Virus record (IMG/VR): IMGVR_UViG_3300009509_000092
Location: 1-43,784 of that record
Origin: a virus
Direction: 5' to 3' (one strand)
Length of the DNA stretch: 43,784 nt
Part shown: in pieces, positions 1-7,251 of the stretch
Layout: each line of letters begins with the position of its first letter
Numbering within the stretch: the first letter of the stretch is position 1
The notes under the pieces: generated by a model
Told to the model about the DNA's origin: nothing
What the model saw: the letters and a program-made list of their open reading frames with translations, nothing else
The model's database searches: none
Program-made: the position numbers and the translations under genes

Positions 1-168
1 GCTCCATGGATCCATCCTGAATGTTTCAAGATGCGAAATGGTCGAATGACTTATTCCTAATATGTCTGCCAATTCGGTTTGTTTAAGACCAAGCCTTTCC
101 CGTCTTTCTTTGATAGAATTATTGCGAAGCTTGAATTCAAGCTCGAAATTCGCTATCTCGTCACTCAT
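1..168 (-). CDS. XRE-family helix-turn-helix regulator (partial, runs off left edge)
   Basis: Reading the minus strand from an ATG at 168 gives 56 codons open to the window edge. Residues 18-48 (KERRERLGLKQTELADILG followed by ISHSTISHLE) are a classic Cro/C1-type helix-turn-helix, so the product probably binds DNA as a repressor or small phage regulator. Its ATG overlaps the TGA of the upstream methyltransferase gene (ATGA), so it is translated as the last visible member of the minus-strand replication operon. The C-terminus is missing, so dimerisation domain and true length are unknown. Family assignment is firm; role as lysogeny or early-gene regulator is inference. Confidence 0.8.
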   Translation of the reverse strand, partial: MSDEIANFELEFKLRNNSIKERRERLGLKQTELADILGISHSTISHLETFRMDPWS

Positions 169-734
169 CCAACTACCTTAATCGTTGTCCCATTATTGGG
201 AGCCTGTTTGTCCCAGATGAACCAGGCCACATCAACCTGATCATTACCGCCGTTTGTGAAGCTCGGTCTTGGAGCTATGATAAGCAATGCTGTCGGCGGG
301 TGAGCATTGTTAAAGGCAGCCCTCTTGATAGAACCCAGAAAGCTCAGACGCAAAAGCAGGGCAACGTAGACTGCCGGGCTCTCCACGCATTTTTTTGCAA
401 ACTCGTAGGCCAGGCTAAATGGTGGATTGCCGACATAGGATCCCTGCCAGTTGTAAAATTTATCTGTTTCCAGAAAATCGCAAATCATGTATGGACATAT
501 CCATTCGAGCTTATCTCTTTCGGCTTCTCTAATCTCGAGAGCGATAACTTGATAAAACCTGCCAATTAACATTCTTGCAATTGCCCCATCTCCAGCAGCG
601 GGCTCGATGATCTTGAAACCAGGCGGAGGCGGATACTCTCTCAACAGTGCCTCTATCACATGGGGAGGAGTCTCGAAGAAATCAGCCTCCTCTTTTGTGG
701 GCTCGTTGGGATGCGTTAGCTTGAATTCTTGCAT
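165..734 (-). CDS. Adenine-specific DNA methyltransferase (phage type)
   Basis: A 189-residue protein with a SAM-binding motif I (IIEPAAGDGAIARML, about residues 42-56) and a catalytic NPPF motif (about residues 103-106), the pattern of N6-adenine methyltransferases. The N-terminal stretch with FFETPPHVIEALL resembles the TP-P-V region before motif I in this group. It has no obvious target-recognition domain, as expected for a short phage orphan methylase. Shine-Dalgarno-like GGAAGA lies just before the ATG. It lies in the minus-strand replication operon and overlaps the next regulator by ATGA. Likely role: modifying phage DNA against host restriction, or marking replication or packaging sites. 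Target sequence cannot be read. Confidence 0.85.
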   Translation of the reverse strand: MQEFKLTHPNEPTKEEADFFETPPHVIEALLREYPPPPGFKIIEPAAGDGAIARMLIGRFYQVIALEIREAERDKLEWICPYMICDFLETDKFYNWQGSYVGNPPFSLAYEFAKKCVESPAVYVALLLRLSFLGSIKRAAFNNAHPPTALLIIAPRPSFTNGGNDQVDVAWFIWDKQAPNNGTTIKVVG

Positions 735-753
735 TTTTATCTTCCCATCTTTA

Positions 754-1134
754 TCAATCTTTCAACTTCTGCGGCGGGTCGTATCTCAGCACTTGCTCTC
801 GCAGTTGGAAAAAACCATCAAGCTCTGGCTGCTGGGCCATGACCAGCCTCGAATAGTAAGCGGTATAATTGTTGTTGAGCTTAAAGTTGTCGTCGCCCAT
901 GGTCTGTATCGCGTACATCCAGCGGAGCCGCTCGAAGATCATCTTCATACCGCAGCGTCGAAAACCCATGTCTTTAAGTCCGAGGGAGATCCTTAGTATC
1001 GCCGTGTAAACGTGCGGGTTCGCCGAATGGAACGCCTCGAATTGCTTCTCCATGACCCCCTTGTAGCCGGGTTCTACCGTCGGCATTAAAGGGAATTCGG
1101 TTTGTGCAAGATCTGCTAAAGCTTCATTTTGCAT
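754..1134 (-). CDS. Conserved phage protein of unknown function
   Basis: A 126-residue protein. The core reads FHSANPHVYTAILRISLGL, then RRCGMKMIFERLRW and then FKLNNNYTAYYSRLVM. I recall this pattern (an F-x-x-NP-x-VY opening and a later NNNY motif) as a small protein conserved in many unrelated phages and prophages, often near replication or endonuclease genes, with no established function. It looks soluble and mainly helical, without cysteine clusters or membrane segments. The start at 1134 is supported by AAAGGAG about ten bases upstream, and the gene overlaps the end of the helicase-loader gene by 19 bp, which suggests coupling. Confidence 0.75.
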   Translation of the reverse strand: MQNEALADLAQTEFPLMPTVEPGYKGVMEKQFEAFHSANPHVYTAILRISLGLKDMGFRRCGMKMIFERLRWMYAIQTMGDDNFKLNNNYTAYYSRLVMAQQPELDGFFQLREQVLRYDPPQKLKD

Positions 1135-1796
1135 TGGCTACCTACTCCTTTCCTGAGAATTTCTGTTAACTCAACAGCAAGACCGCGCTCGACTATACGA
1201 TCGATTATCCGCTGGTCATAGCGCGGGGCAAGCTTATCTGGAGAGAAGTTCGAGGTGATAATGGTGAAAAGCTGGTGGTTGTGCCGATGGCTGATAATAT
1301 TTTCGAGCCTGTGATGGTTTCTCGTCTCCTGACCCAGATCATCCAATAGCAACACGCCACGACGAAGACTGAGCCGCTCGAATTCTTTTAGCGCGTCAAG
1401 ATCGAGAGAGTCACTGTATTCCTTGGCAGGGAGAAAATAACAGCTATTGCCGGGGAAGTCTGGACTGTTCACCATACTGATCAGTAACCTGCACGCCGAA
1501 ACGGTTTTGCCAGTTCCGCGCCGTCCAAACAGATAAAGGAAGTTGCCGCCAAGGTCTGAGATCGACCGCAGGGCTTTCTTCGCTGCCTGGTAAGCGTGCG
1601 TATTCTCCCATCTGTTCTCAATTATCCCCTTTTCATACGCAGGGATATGGGAGTTTGCCAGAGCTTCCCGGCGAGCTCTTCCTTGCTCCTCGCGCTCCCA
1701 TTGCTGCCTTTTGCGCTCATGGTCGGCGTTATTGATGTAGCGGTTTTCAATATTCGCCATCAACTCCTTGAGCGTCGTCCCAATGTGGTCAGTCAT
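1116..1796 (-). CDS. DnaC-like helicase loader (AAA+ ATPase)
   Basis: A 226-residue AAA+ protein when started at the ATG at 1796, which has a strong GAGGAG site 6 bases upstream. A longer reading to 1832 is open but lacks such a site. Walker A is GRRGTGKT (residues 91-98), Walker B is VLLLDD (148-153), sensor I is TIITSNFS (178-185), and arginines in IIDRIVERG could provide the finger. The N-terminal 60 residues are charged and helical, as in DnaC/DnaI-type loaders that contact the host helicase. It overlaps the replication initiator gene by 8 bp. Likely job: load host DnaB at the phage origin. The DnaC-like call is solid; which host helicase it uses is unknown. Confidence 0.87.
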   Translation of the reverse strand: MTDHIGTTLKELMANIENRYINNADHERKRQQWEREEQGRARREALANSHIPAYEKGIIENRWENTHAYQAAKKALRSISDLGGNFLYLFGRRGTGKTVSACRLLISMVNSPDFPGNSCYFLPAKEYSDSLDLDALKEFERLSLRRGVLLLDDLGQETRNHHRLENIISHRHNHQLFTIITSNFSPDKLAPRYDQRIIDRIVERGLAVELTEILRKGVGSQCKMKL

Positions 1797-2703
1797 TGGT
1801 GATCTCCTCGGGGTCTGGGTCAGGTTCATCATCGGCTGAAAAAATTATCATTCCCATTTCTCGGCATTTTCTGACACCCTCCTTGCGCTCCTCGTCCGTC
1901 TGCTCTCCTGGTCTTGAACATTTACGGCATTCATCTTCAAGGCGATCCCAATGCTTCCTCAGAGCAGCCCCGGACTGGATATTTGGCGGCCAGAAAGGAT
2001 CGCTTGGAAGCCAGCGCAACACGGCGTCTATCCTATCCATGCTGATCCCGTCTTTTTCGTGAAGCTTGCGAATATCCTCAGACCATTTGGTAAGTACTTT
2101 AGAGTATGCCTCCTCACTGGCTACTCTATGATCTGACTTATACGCTAGTATGGACTCCCTAAGCCTATCTGCTCTAGAGGTATAGGCTGGAGAAAGAGAG
2201 ACTAAAGATCTTTTTCTTTTCTTTGTTCTGTTATGTTCTGTTCTGTTATGTTCTGTTCTGTTAGCGTTACTTTCGTTACAGAGCGTTTCTGTAACGCCAT
2301 TGAAACGGTCTGTAACGCTTGTAACGTTACACTTATCCTTTTCCCTGTGTCGTTTAACCCTTTCATATGACTCGCTTCTCTGGTATTCATGCCAGTCGTG
2401 AATGATGTAACCGACACCATTATCATCTTCTATTCTGGTGATCAGTCCGGCCATTTCAGCACTTTCCATGCCTTCGGCAATCGCGCAGATATAAAAATCA
2501 GGCCATTCCGTTTCGCGATCAAAACGGGTGTGCTCACCGATGAAATCTGCCGACCACATATCAACCGATAGCCTGCCATCCTTGAGGTCATGGTCTTTGG
2601 CTATCTCCCAGGCCGCCTTGATGACAACTATCCCCCAAGCTCCTGCCTGTTTCATCTTGGGATGGCGGTTGCAGTTAGCATCGACTCTTAACCACTTGCT
2701 CAT
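1789..2703 (-). CDS. Replication initiator, lambda O-like or DnaD/DnaT-like
   Basis: A 304-residue protein from the ATG at 2703, which overlaps the preceding stop as ATGA. The N-terminal half (starting MSKWLRVDANCNRHPK, with IIHDWHEYQRS near 100-109) resembles the winged-helix part of phage replisome-organiser proteins. The C-terminal half contains VLRWLPSDPFWPPNIQSGAA, typical of these initiators. Residues 148-160 are a short tandem repeat (EHNRT units) encoded by an exact 15-bp DNA repeat, followed by a basic KKRKR linker. The helicase loader follows immediately, the same order as lambda O-P. The repeats may be origin binding sites within the gene. The function is well supported by context, less by motif. 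Confidence 0.78.
   Translation of the reverse strand: MSKWLRVDANCNRHPKMKQAGAWGIVVIKAAWEIAKDHDLKDGRLSVDMWSADFIGEHTRFDRETEWPDFYICAIAEGMESAEMAGLITRIEDDNGVGYIIHDWHEYQRSESYERVKRHREKDKCNVTSVTDRFNGVTETLCNESNANRTEHNRTEHNRTKKRKRSLVSLSPAYTSRADRLRESILAYKSDHRVASEEAYSKVLTKWSEDIRKLHEKDGISMDRIDAVLRWLPSDPFWPPNIQSGAALRKHWDRLEDECRKCSRPGEQTDEERKEGVRKCREMGMIIFSADDEPDPDPEEITND
2225..2330. repeat. Iteron-like repeat cluster within the initiator gene (candidate origin)
   Basis: At 2225-2263 a 15-bp unit (GTTCTGTTATGTTCT) is present 2.6 times without mismatch. Next to it, 2265-2330 holds six copies of the hexamer GTAACG or its complement: 2265-2270, 2274-2279, 2291-2296, 2312-2317, 2321-2326 and 2325-2330. The last two form the 10-bp palindrome GTAACGTTAC. 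Clusters of short iterated sites within an O-like initiator gene are the arrangement of lambdoid origins, so initiator binding is a reasonable inference. The 15-bp repeat keeps the reading frame (five codons per unit). Confidence 0.55.
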
Positions 2704-2912
2704 GGTGTCACTACCCATCGCTGGGCATCTTTATCAAAGCTCACCTTGCCCAGATCTCGCAGCTCGAATAGATGGGAGGCTATACTCCTGACGGGCTCTC
2801 TGAAAGCATTCGCCAGGTGGGTCATCGAGCAGCCCTTCGAATTATCTGTCAGCGTCGAGAGTATCTTCGCCTTGATGCTTCTTGCAGGCGAGAGCCATTC
2901 GTTTGATCTCAT
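2700..2912 (-). CDS. Small winged-helix DNA-binding protein
   Basis: From the ATG at 2912 this is a 70-residue protein with the layout of a single winged helix: ARSIKAKILSTLTD (helix 1), CSMTHLANAFREPVRSIASH (helix-turn-helix) and FELRDLGKVSFD with QRWVV (wing). The frame is open to a TTG at 2999. The 2912 start has a GAGG site at suitable spacing, and the promoter-like site at 3006-3036 would start transcription near 2998. First gene of the minus-strand replication operon, coupled to the initiator by ATGA. Likely a transcription or replication regulator. No sequence-level family name is recognised. Confidence 0.65.
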   Translation of the reverse strand: MRSNEWLSPARSIKAKILSTLTDNSKGCSMTHLANAFREPVRSIASHLFELRDLGKVSFDKDAQRWVVTP

Positions 2913-3005
2913 GTCAGCCTCGAAATATCTGCCCTGGCGTCGGGCCTTCATCTGAGAGACTTGGGCAAGCTTGGGCGAGCTTATCCGACGCCAGAGCAAA
3001 TATGA

Positions 3006-3036
3006 ATTATCATCTGAGCTTTCTCATAGAAGTCAA
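3006..3036 (-). promoter_or_regulatory. Candidate sigma70-type promoter for the minus-strand replication operon
   Basis: Read on the minus strand, TTGACT (3036-3031) and GATAAT (3011-3006) are separated by 19 bases, a little long for sigma70 but with good hexamers. It would start transcription near 2998, just ahead of the small winged-helix gene. Confidence 0.45.
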
Positions 3037-3215
3037 CTCGCCCAAAGTGTGAACCCTCATACTACATCAGCTAACATCGAGTCAAGACAATAACCGCAGA
3101 TTTTATTGGGGGAGCTATTGCTTAGAGAAAGAAACTCAGTCAGGCCAACTCTGAGAACGTGCAACAGCTTGAAATTATTAGATAAAAAACCGCATTATAC
3201 ATCGCAAAAATGTGA
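3037..3215. other. Divergent intergenic region, no gene seen
   Basis: The 265-bp gap between the two divergent transcription units (3000-3264) is A+T-rich towards its right end. I see no coding frame and no convincing long dyad in the central part. Short, weak inverted repeats (CTCAG/CTGAG near 3136-3155) could be operator half-sites but are too short to claim. Confidence 0.4.
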
Positions 3216-3245
3216 TTGATTGTCATCTCCAATATGATGTAATAT
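3216..3245 (+). promoter_or_regulatory. Candidate sigma70-type promoter for the plus-strand early genes
   Basis: TTGATT (3216-3221) and TAATAT (3240-3245) with an 18-base spacer, followed by a strong AAAGGAGG ribosome site at 3253-3260 and the ATG at 3265. Spacing and position fit a promoter for the 3265-6755 operon. Confidence 0.55.
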
Positions 3246-3264
3246 ATAAGGTAAAGGAGGCGAA

Positions 3265-3447
3265 ATGAGCCGAAAAGTGAAAATCAAAAAAAAACAAATC
3301 AACATCGAGTTGGAGGCAGAGCTTGTCGAGCAAATCGTCAAGTTTGCAAAGTGTCATAGACTTCATCTCACGCAGAAACAAGCATTGCTTGAACTGATAA
3401 GGATCGGCTTATCAGTGAGCGAAGTCGGGGAAGGGGTGATGCAATGA
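3265..3447 (+). CDS. Small ribbon-helix-helix-like DNA-binding protein
   Basis: A 60-residue basic protein. INIELEAELVEQIVKFA gives a strand and first helix, and KQALLELIRIGLS the second helix, the pattern of Arc/CopG-type ribbon-helix-helix repressors. It is the first gene after a promoter-like site and has a near-perfect AAAGGAGG ribosome site. Its stop overlaps the next start (ATGA). The C-terminal domain of the next gene's HNH protein has a similar sequence pattern. Probably an autoregulator or early-gene repressor; targets unknown. Confidence 0.65.
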   Translation: MSRKVKIKKKQINIELEAELVEQIVKFAKCHRLHLTQKQALLELIRIGLSVSEVGEGVMQ

Positions 3448-3914
3448 AACTTGAAATTATTCCGACAAAAGAATTAATTGAAAAATTTATGAGAAATGTA
3501 ACGAAGGGCGAGTGTTGGGAGTGGGGAAAGGGAGACGGCAATTATGGGACATTTAGCATTTCGAAGAACAGGACCATAGGGGCGCACCGCGTGAGTTACG
3601 CTTTATTCGTTGGACCAGTGCCAGATAAAATGCAGGTTTGTCACAGATGTGACAACCCATCATGCGTCAAGCCCGATCACCTTTTCCTCGGAACCCAGAA
3701 AGATAACATGCGCGATATGAGAGATAAGAAAAGTCGAGGCTACTCTAATCCGGTTCTCAAAGGGAAAAAGAAACATGTAATATTGACGCTTCCCGAGATA
3801 CACGTGGAACAGATTGACAAATTGGCAATGTTTTTTGAAGAACTACCCAGACGAAAGGCGATTCTGATGCTCATCAAGCGAGGTCTGGATAACTCGCCAG
3901 AACTGAAAGAATAA
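3444..3914 (+). CDS. HNH endonuclease with C-terminal ribbon-helix-helix-like domain
   Basis: A 156-residue protein. Residues 47-92 contain AHRVSYALFVG, then VCHRCDNPSCVKPDHLFLGT and the helix KDNMRDM, the signature of the HNH_3-type phage and homing endonucleases, with His/Cys zinc-like ligands C66, H67, C69, C74 and H79. The N-terminal part with CWEWGKG and GNYGTFSI is also typical of this family. Residues 110-150 (VEQIDKLAMFF, then RRKAILMLIKRGLD) align with the ribbon-helix-helix protein encoded just upstream, suggesting a DNA-binding tail gained by local duplication or recombination. Could be a free-standing homing nuclease or a regulated nicking enzyme. Nuclease fold is confident, target is not known. 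Confidence 0.85.
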   Translation: MKLEIIPTKELIEKFMRNVTKGECWEWGKGDGNYGTFSISKNRTIGAHRVSYALFVGPVPDKMQVCHRCDNPSCVKPDHLFLGTQKDNMRDMRDKKSRGYSNPVLKGKKKHVILTLPEIHVEQIDKLAMFFEELPRRKAILMLIKRGLDNSPELKE

Positions 3915-3941
3915 CCAAACAACGACGGAGGAGAGGATAAA

Positions 3942-4475
3942 ATGGAAAAATTCGACGAAAAATATTTCAATGATAAGGCTATTGAGACCGGCAAGATATT
4001 GGGATGCAAGTATTGGATATTAAAATATCCGAGATCTGATAATTTAAATGGCTATGCATCTGTTCCGATTCGTCTAGAACATCTCGGAGAATACGGCCAT
4101 GAAGGAATAATGGTATTTGTTCCTGTTCATGGCGGAATTACATTTATCCAAGGCAATGAAAACGAGACCGTCTATGGGTTCGATACCGGTCATTACAACA
4201 GCCATGAATATCCTATTCACTGCAAGGTATGGATAAGGGATCAAATAAAAGCAATGATCGAGGGATTGCATCGAGCAAAAGAAGTTGATGAGGAATACAA
4301 TTTAACAAAATGCTGTGAAAGAAAAAGCAAGCTAATGGAATACGTGGCGGGCGATGCTTCAATTGATGATATGGGAATAATAGGAATATTTTGCGAAACC
4401 ATAAAAGCGTCTCAGGATTGCGAGCCATGTGATGAAATGGAGAGCAAAGAACAGACGGAAAGGAGAGGACGATGA
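3942..4475 (+). CDS. Conserved phage protein of unknown function
   Basis: A 177-residue protein with a good AGGAGAG ribosome site. The central part contains LNGYASVPIRLEHLG, then VHGGITFIQG and YGFDTGHYNSHEYP. This is a pattern I recall from small phage proteins in which a VHGG-LTF and a G-FD-aH block recur, function unknown. The histidine and aspartate content of those blocks hints at a metal site, but that is a guess. The C-terminus is acidic and cysteine-bearing (CCERK, CETIK, CEPCDE). It lies in the plus-strand early operon and its TGA overlaps the next ATG. Confidence 0.65.
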   Translation: MEKFDEKYFNDKAIETGKILGCKYWILKYPRSDNLNGYASVPIRLEHLGEYGHEGIMVFVPVHGGITFIQGNENETVYGFDTGHYNSHEYPIHCKVWIRDQIKAMIEGLHRAKEVDEEYNLTKCCERKSKLMEYVAGDASIDDMGIIGIFCETIKASQDCEPCDEMESKEQTERRGR

Positions 4476-5362
4476 ACACAGCGAAAGAATTGTTTGACAG
4501 GTATGCTCACTGGCACGACGCAATTCCCGAACTTGACGATCTCGCCGTTGAGAAAGATCAGGATTGGGAGGGATATTCCACCACGTGGATTTTTGGAGAT
4601 GGGTCTCGGATTGTAGCGAGCGGGCCGGAATGGCGGTGCCTGGGGAAAAAACCCGACAGATACGATAGGCGATACGTTGACAGCGACGATGACAACGCTA
4701 TTTTCAGGGCGTGGCTTGGTGAGTCGGGCATGGGGGCGTGGACGGGAACAGATGAAGGTGAGTTTTTGGAGGCGATCGAGGACGAGCTGCGGTACGCTGT
4801 AACCGAGGAGGAGGTTCCCTCTAGTGAAGATCGAGAGGGTAAAATGAGCGAAAAAAACGATCTGGAAGATAACGGCAAAGTAACGCTAGGTGGACAAGTG
4901 GCCGGGGCGTTGGACCCAGCGCATCAAAACCACGAAGACAGGATAGCGACGCTAGAGGCAAACTTCGAGCTACTTGACATGAAGGTTTCCGGTTATCGAG
5001 AGGTATACCAGAACAGGCTTGACGCCGGTATCAAGGAACTTAACATCAGGGTCTCGCGCCTCGAGACGGCGCTGGACTTCTTTGATGCTCTAAGAACGAA
5101 GTTTCTCGATATCCAAAGACAGATCGACGAGGAGGTTTTACCGATAGTCGGCACACTATATATTCTTAGGGACAAATTAAACGCATGGTGCATGTGGCTT
5201 GGAACCATCGACGGGGAGCCAGAGGGATGTATCTCATACACTGTCAGAAGGATAGTAAAATATATTGGCCATCCCGATCTGGAATTGCCCCACTACACCA
5301 AATTGAAAATGAACACATCAAAAGACATCCCAGAACCCGACGATAACCAAAATGCTAATTAG
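4472..5362 (+). CDS. Hypothetical protein with central coiled coil
   Basis: A 296-residue acidic protein that I do not recognise. The N-terminal 110 residues look globular (tryptophan-rich, WEGYSTTWIFGDGSR). A charged linker follows, then heptad-like helices (HEDRIATLEANFELLDMKVSG to about 205) that should form a coiled coil. An internal ATG at 4843 with a GAGAGGG site could produce a shorter C-terminal product containing only the coiled coil. ATGA overlap with the previous gene shows it belongs to the early operon. No enzymatic motif, signal peptide or membrane segment is seen. Confidence 0.6.
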   Translation: MNTAKELFDRYAHWHDAIPELDDLAVEKDQDWEGYSTTWIFGDGSRIVASGPEWRCLGKKPDRYDRRYVDSDDDNAIFRAWLGESGMGAWTGTDEGEFLEAIEDELRYAVTEEEVPSSEDREGKMSEKNDLEDNGKVTLGGQVAGALDPAHQNHEDRIATLEANFELLDMKVSGYREVYQNRLDAGIKELNIRVSRLETALDFFDALRTKFLDIQRQIDEEVLPIVGTLYILRDKLNAWCMWLGTIDGEPEGCISYTVRRIVKYIGHPDLELPHYTKLKMNTSKDIPEPDDNQNAN

Positions 5363-5564
5363 ACTTTTGCAATATATCTTTGCTCGGTTCAGGAATATCG
5401 AGGCGGATAAAGAGCATTACTGTCACTATTGCGGGGATATTGCCGATCCCATAATGGGCCAAATAGGAGAGGGACATTATGAATATCATCTGGTATGTAA
5501 AAGAGAAGATTGCCGGGAAAAGTTTAGAGCGGATTGTGAAGCTAGATTTCTGAACAAGATTTAA
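5352..5564 (+). CDS. Small zinc-ribbon-like protein
   Basis: A 70-residue basic protein carrying C24-x2-C27 (CHYC) and C49-x4-C54 (CKREDC), a likely zinc-binding ribbon. The N-terminal MLIRLLQYIFARF is hydrophobic or amphipathic. It overlaps the end of the coiled-coil gene by 11 bp, with no strong ribosome site, so expression by coupling is likely. No function is recognised; such phage ribbons often bind nucleic acid or host polymerase. Confidence 0.55.
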   Translation: MLIRLLQYIFARFRNIEADKEHYCHYCGDIADPIMGQIGEGHYEYHLVCKREDCREKFRADCEARFLNKI

Positions 5565-5596
5565 GAATGAATTGCTGACGGAAGCATCGGGGACCA

Positions 5597-5677
5597 ATGC
5601 CAAACATACGGGGGGAGATACTCAAGGCAGCGAAAAACAGGGTCAAGAGAGACAACGAACGAAATAACAAGCAATGA
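5597..5677 (+). CDS. Possible 26-residue basic peptide
   Basis: ATG at 5597 opens MPNIRGEILKAAKNRVKRD and ends at TGA 5675-5677, just before the DUF932 gene. It is highly basic and could be an amphipathic helix. GGGG at 5589-5592 is a poor ribosome site. It fills an otherwise empty 126-bp gap, so it may be a real small gene or chance. Confidence 0.25.
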   Translation: MPNIRGEILKAAKNRVKRDNERNNKQ

Positions 5678-5690
5678 AAGGAGAAATAGG

Positions 5691-6755
5691 ATGGACTCAG
5701 GAATCATCAGTAAACAATGGGCGTCAAGACCGGACGATCAACGCTTTATCAGCATCGAGGAGCTGCACGCCTACAACTTGACAAAGCAGCAAGCCGCGCT
5801 TGAACTTGGTGTTGCCCTCGATCATCTAAGACTACAAGCAACTGACGGCGATCTTGTGCTGGCCGATCCGAAGCGTAATACCGGGGCAACCTTCACTCAC
5901 TGGAGTTTCGGTCAGCTCTGCACGAGGATCGGTGCTCCAGCCGGTTACCTCAGAACCCTGCCACCCGAGCTTGCAGCCATTCCTCTACAGTGGTCACTCG
6001 AGCAAAAAAGAGAGGATGCCAAGCTTCTCATGCGGCGCAACGGAACATGGACGATCGATGCCATCACCTCTGGTTCTTATGGCAGAATATTCGATGCAGA
6101 GATGACCCAGGCAGTCATCGATCACGTAGATCTTGCAGTCTGGAAAATTCCGGTTGCAAGCTACGCCAGCAGCAACCCCAAAAGAGCCACAACTCTCTAC
6201 GCTTCAGATCGTGATTGTTTTGTCTGTCTCGTTGATGATCAACACCCGATCACCGTACCAGGGAAAGAGCAAGACACTCTTTTTAGGGGTTTCATTTGCC
6301 GCAACTCCGAGGTTGGAGCTGCCGCCTATGATCTGTTCCTCTTTCTGTATCGCTACATCTGTGATAACAGGATCATCTGGGGTCTATCCGATACCAAGCA
6401 ATTCAAGATCCGGCATACGTCAGGCGGGCCCATGCGGTTCATGCGCGAAGCCAAGCCAGCACTCCAAAAATATCTCGAGAGCGGTACCCAGGACACGATC
6501 CAGGCAGTGATCAGAGCGCAGGAAAAAGAGATCGGAAAAACCGAGAAGGATGTCTCATCGTGGCTTAAAGATCGAGGGTTCACCCGAAGCCAATCTCAGA
6601 AAATAGTAGAGACAGCGCAGGGAGAAGAGGGCAACCCGCGCTCGATTTGGAACCTCGCAAATGCAGTGACCGATCTTGCAAATGATGTACCCTTCGGTGA
6701 TGAGCGGCTGGCTCTTGAGAAAAAAGCAGGAAAGATGCTCGATTCCGTGATCTAG
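5691..6755 (+). CDS. DUF932 phage/plasmid-related protein
   Basis: A 354-residue protein with the features of the DUF932 family: an N-terminal block containing THWSFGQLCTRIGAPAGYLR, the core LYASDRDCFVCLVDD, GFICRNSEVGAAAYDLFLF and the C-terminal IIWG region leading to IRHTSGGPMRFM. Members are common on phages and plasmids; the biochemical role is unsettled. A strong AAAGGAG site precedes the ATG. It is the last gene of the plus-strand early operon, ending before a strand switch. Family assignment is good, function is unknown. Confidence 0.82.
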   Translation: MDSGIISKQWASRPDDQRFISIEELHAYNLTKQQAALELGVALDHLRLQATDGDLVLADPKRNTGATFTHWSFGQLCTRIGAPAGYLRTLPPELAAIPLQWSLEQKREDAKLLMRRNGTWTIDAITSGSYGRIFDAEMTQAVIDHVDLAVWKIPVASYASSNPKRATTLYASDRDCFVCLVDDQHPITVPGKEQDTLFRGFICRNSEVGAAAYDLFLFLYRYICDNRIIWGLSDTKQFKIRHTSGGPMRFMREAKPALQKYLESGTQDTIQAVIRAQEKEIGKTEKDVSSWLKDRGFTRSQSQKIVETAQGEEGNPRSIWNLANAVTDLANDVPFGDERLALEKKAGKMLDSVI

Positions 6756-6810
6756 CGGTACTGACAGACCCCTCAAAAATACCACTCAACATCCCGACAC
6801 CTAACCAGAA

Positions 6811-6833
6811 AAAAAAGGGGCTTGACAAGCTTT
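6811..6833 (-). terminator. Possible terminator for the SAP-domain gene
   Basis: On the minus strand a short dyad GCTTGTCAAGC is followed after three cytosines by eight thymines. The run is good but the stem is short, so termination is plausible rather than clear. On the opposite strand the same bases include a TTGACA hexamer. Confidence 0.35.
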
Positions 6834-6853
6834 CCAGAGATCCCGCCTATACT
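6822..6853 (+). promoter_or_regulatory. Promoter-like hexamers upstream of the late region (suboptimal spacing)
   Basis: A perfect TTGACA (6822-6827) and a near-perfect TATACT (6848-6853) on the plus strand, but with a 20-base spacer, longer than sigma70 prefers. If active it would run through the opposing SAP gene into the methyltransferase and late genes. Confidence 0.3.
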
Positions 6854-6878
6854 TAACAGACCCTTGGAGCTTGTTAGC

Positions 6879-7220
6879 TTACCCCTCTTTTTCTAAAAGC
6901 TCTACCAAGTCGCTTTTCTTGGAAAAGCTCGAGGGCTTCAAGCCCTTCTGCCTGGCTATCTTCATCAGCTCGGTTCTCGTAAACTGAGAATAGTCTACGC
7001 CAGCCGTTCCCCCTATCTGGATATCGGCATAGTCATCTGCTGCTGACGACGTGGGCGTAATTCCAGAGATCTCTACTCGCTTGTTACCTTCTAGACCTCT
7101 AAGGTAATGCCTATCGAGAAAAGCCGCCAGAGCAACCAGCACGTCCTTGGCTACCAGCGCCTTTTGAACCCCACCAATATCATCAGCGAATATTTCGACC
7201 TGAAGCTTGATGCTTTTCAT
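6879..7220 (-). CDS. SAP-domain-like protein
   Basis: A 113-residue protein read against its neighbours. Residues 77-111 (YSQFTRTELMKIARQKGL then KKSDLVELLEKEG) match the two-helix SAP or HeH-type DNA-binding motif. The N-terminal 70 residues (IKLQVEIFADDIGG) are unassigned. Ribosome site AAGGGAG lies before the ATG at 7220. As a lone minus-strand gene between plus-strand operons it may be separately controlled, and it is divergent from the ParB/methyltransferase gene with only 31 bp between starts. Likely a nucleic-acid-binding accessory protein. Confidence 0.7.
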   Translation of the reverse strand: MKSIKLQVEIFADDIGGVQKALVAKDVLVALAAFLDRHYLRGLEGNKRVEISGITPTSSAADDYADIQIGGTAGVDYSQFTRTELMKIARQKGLKPSSFSKKSDLVELLEKEG

Positions 7221-7251
7221 GTTCTTTCTCCCTTCACATGAGAGCCATCCT

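Noticed and set aside
2202-2426. 74-residue minus-strand reading frame across the repeats
   Set aside because: It is the alternative frame of the initiator gene and its repeat-like text only mirrors the DNA repeat.
3000-3264. tRNA or other structured RNA in the divergent region
   Set aside because: No cloverleaf or conserved stem could be drawn from the bases.
3168-3461. CTTGAAATTATT occurs at 3168-3179 and again at 3450-3461
   Set aside because: Twelve A+T-rich bases, one copy in a coding start region; probably coincidence and no dyad or spacing supports an operator.
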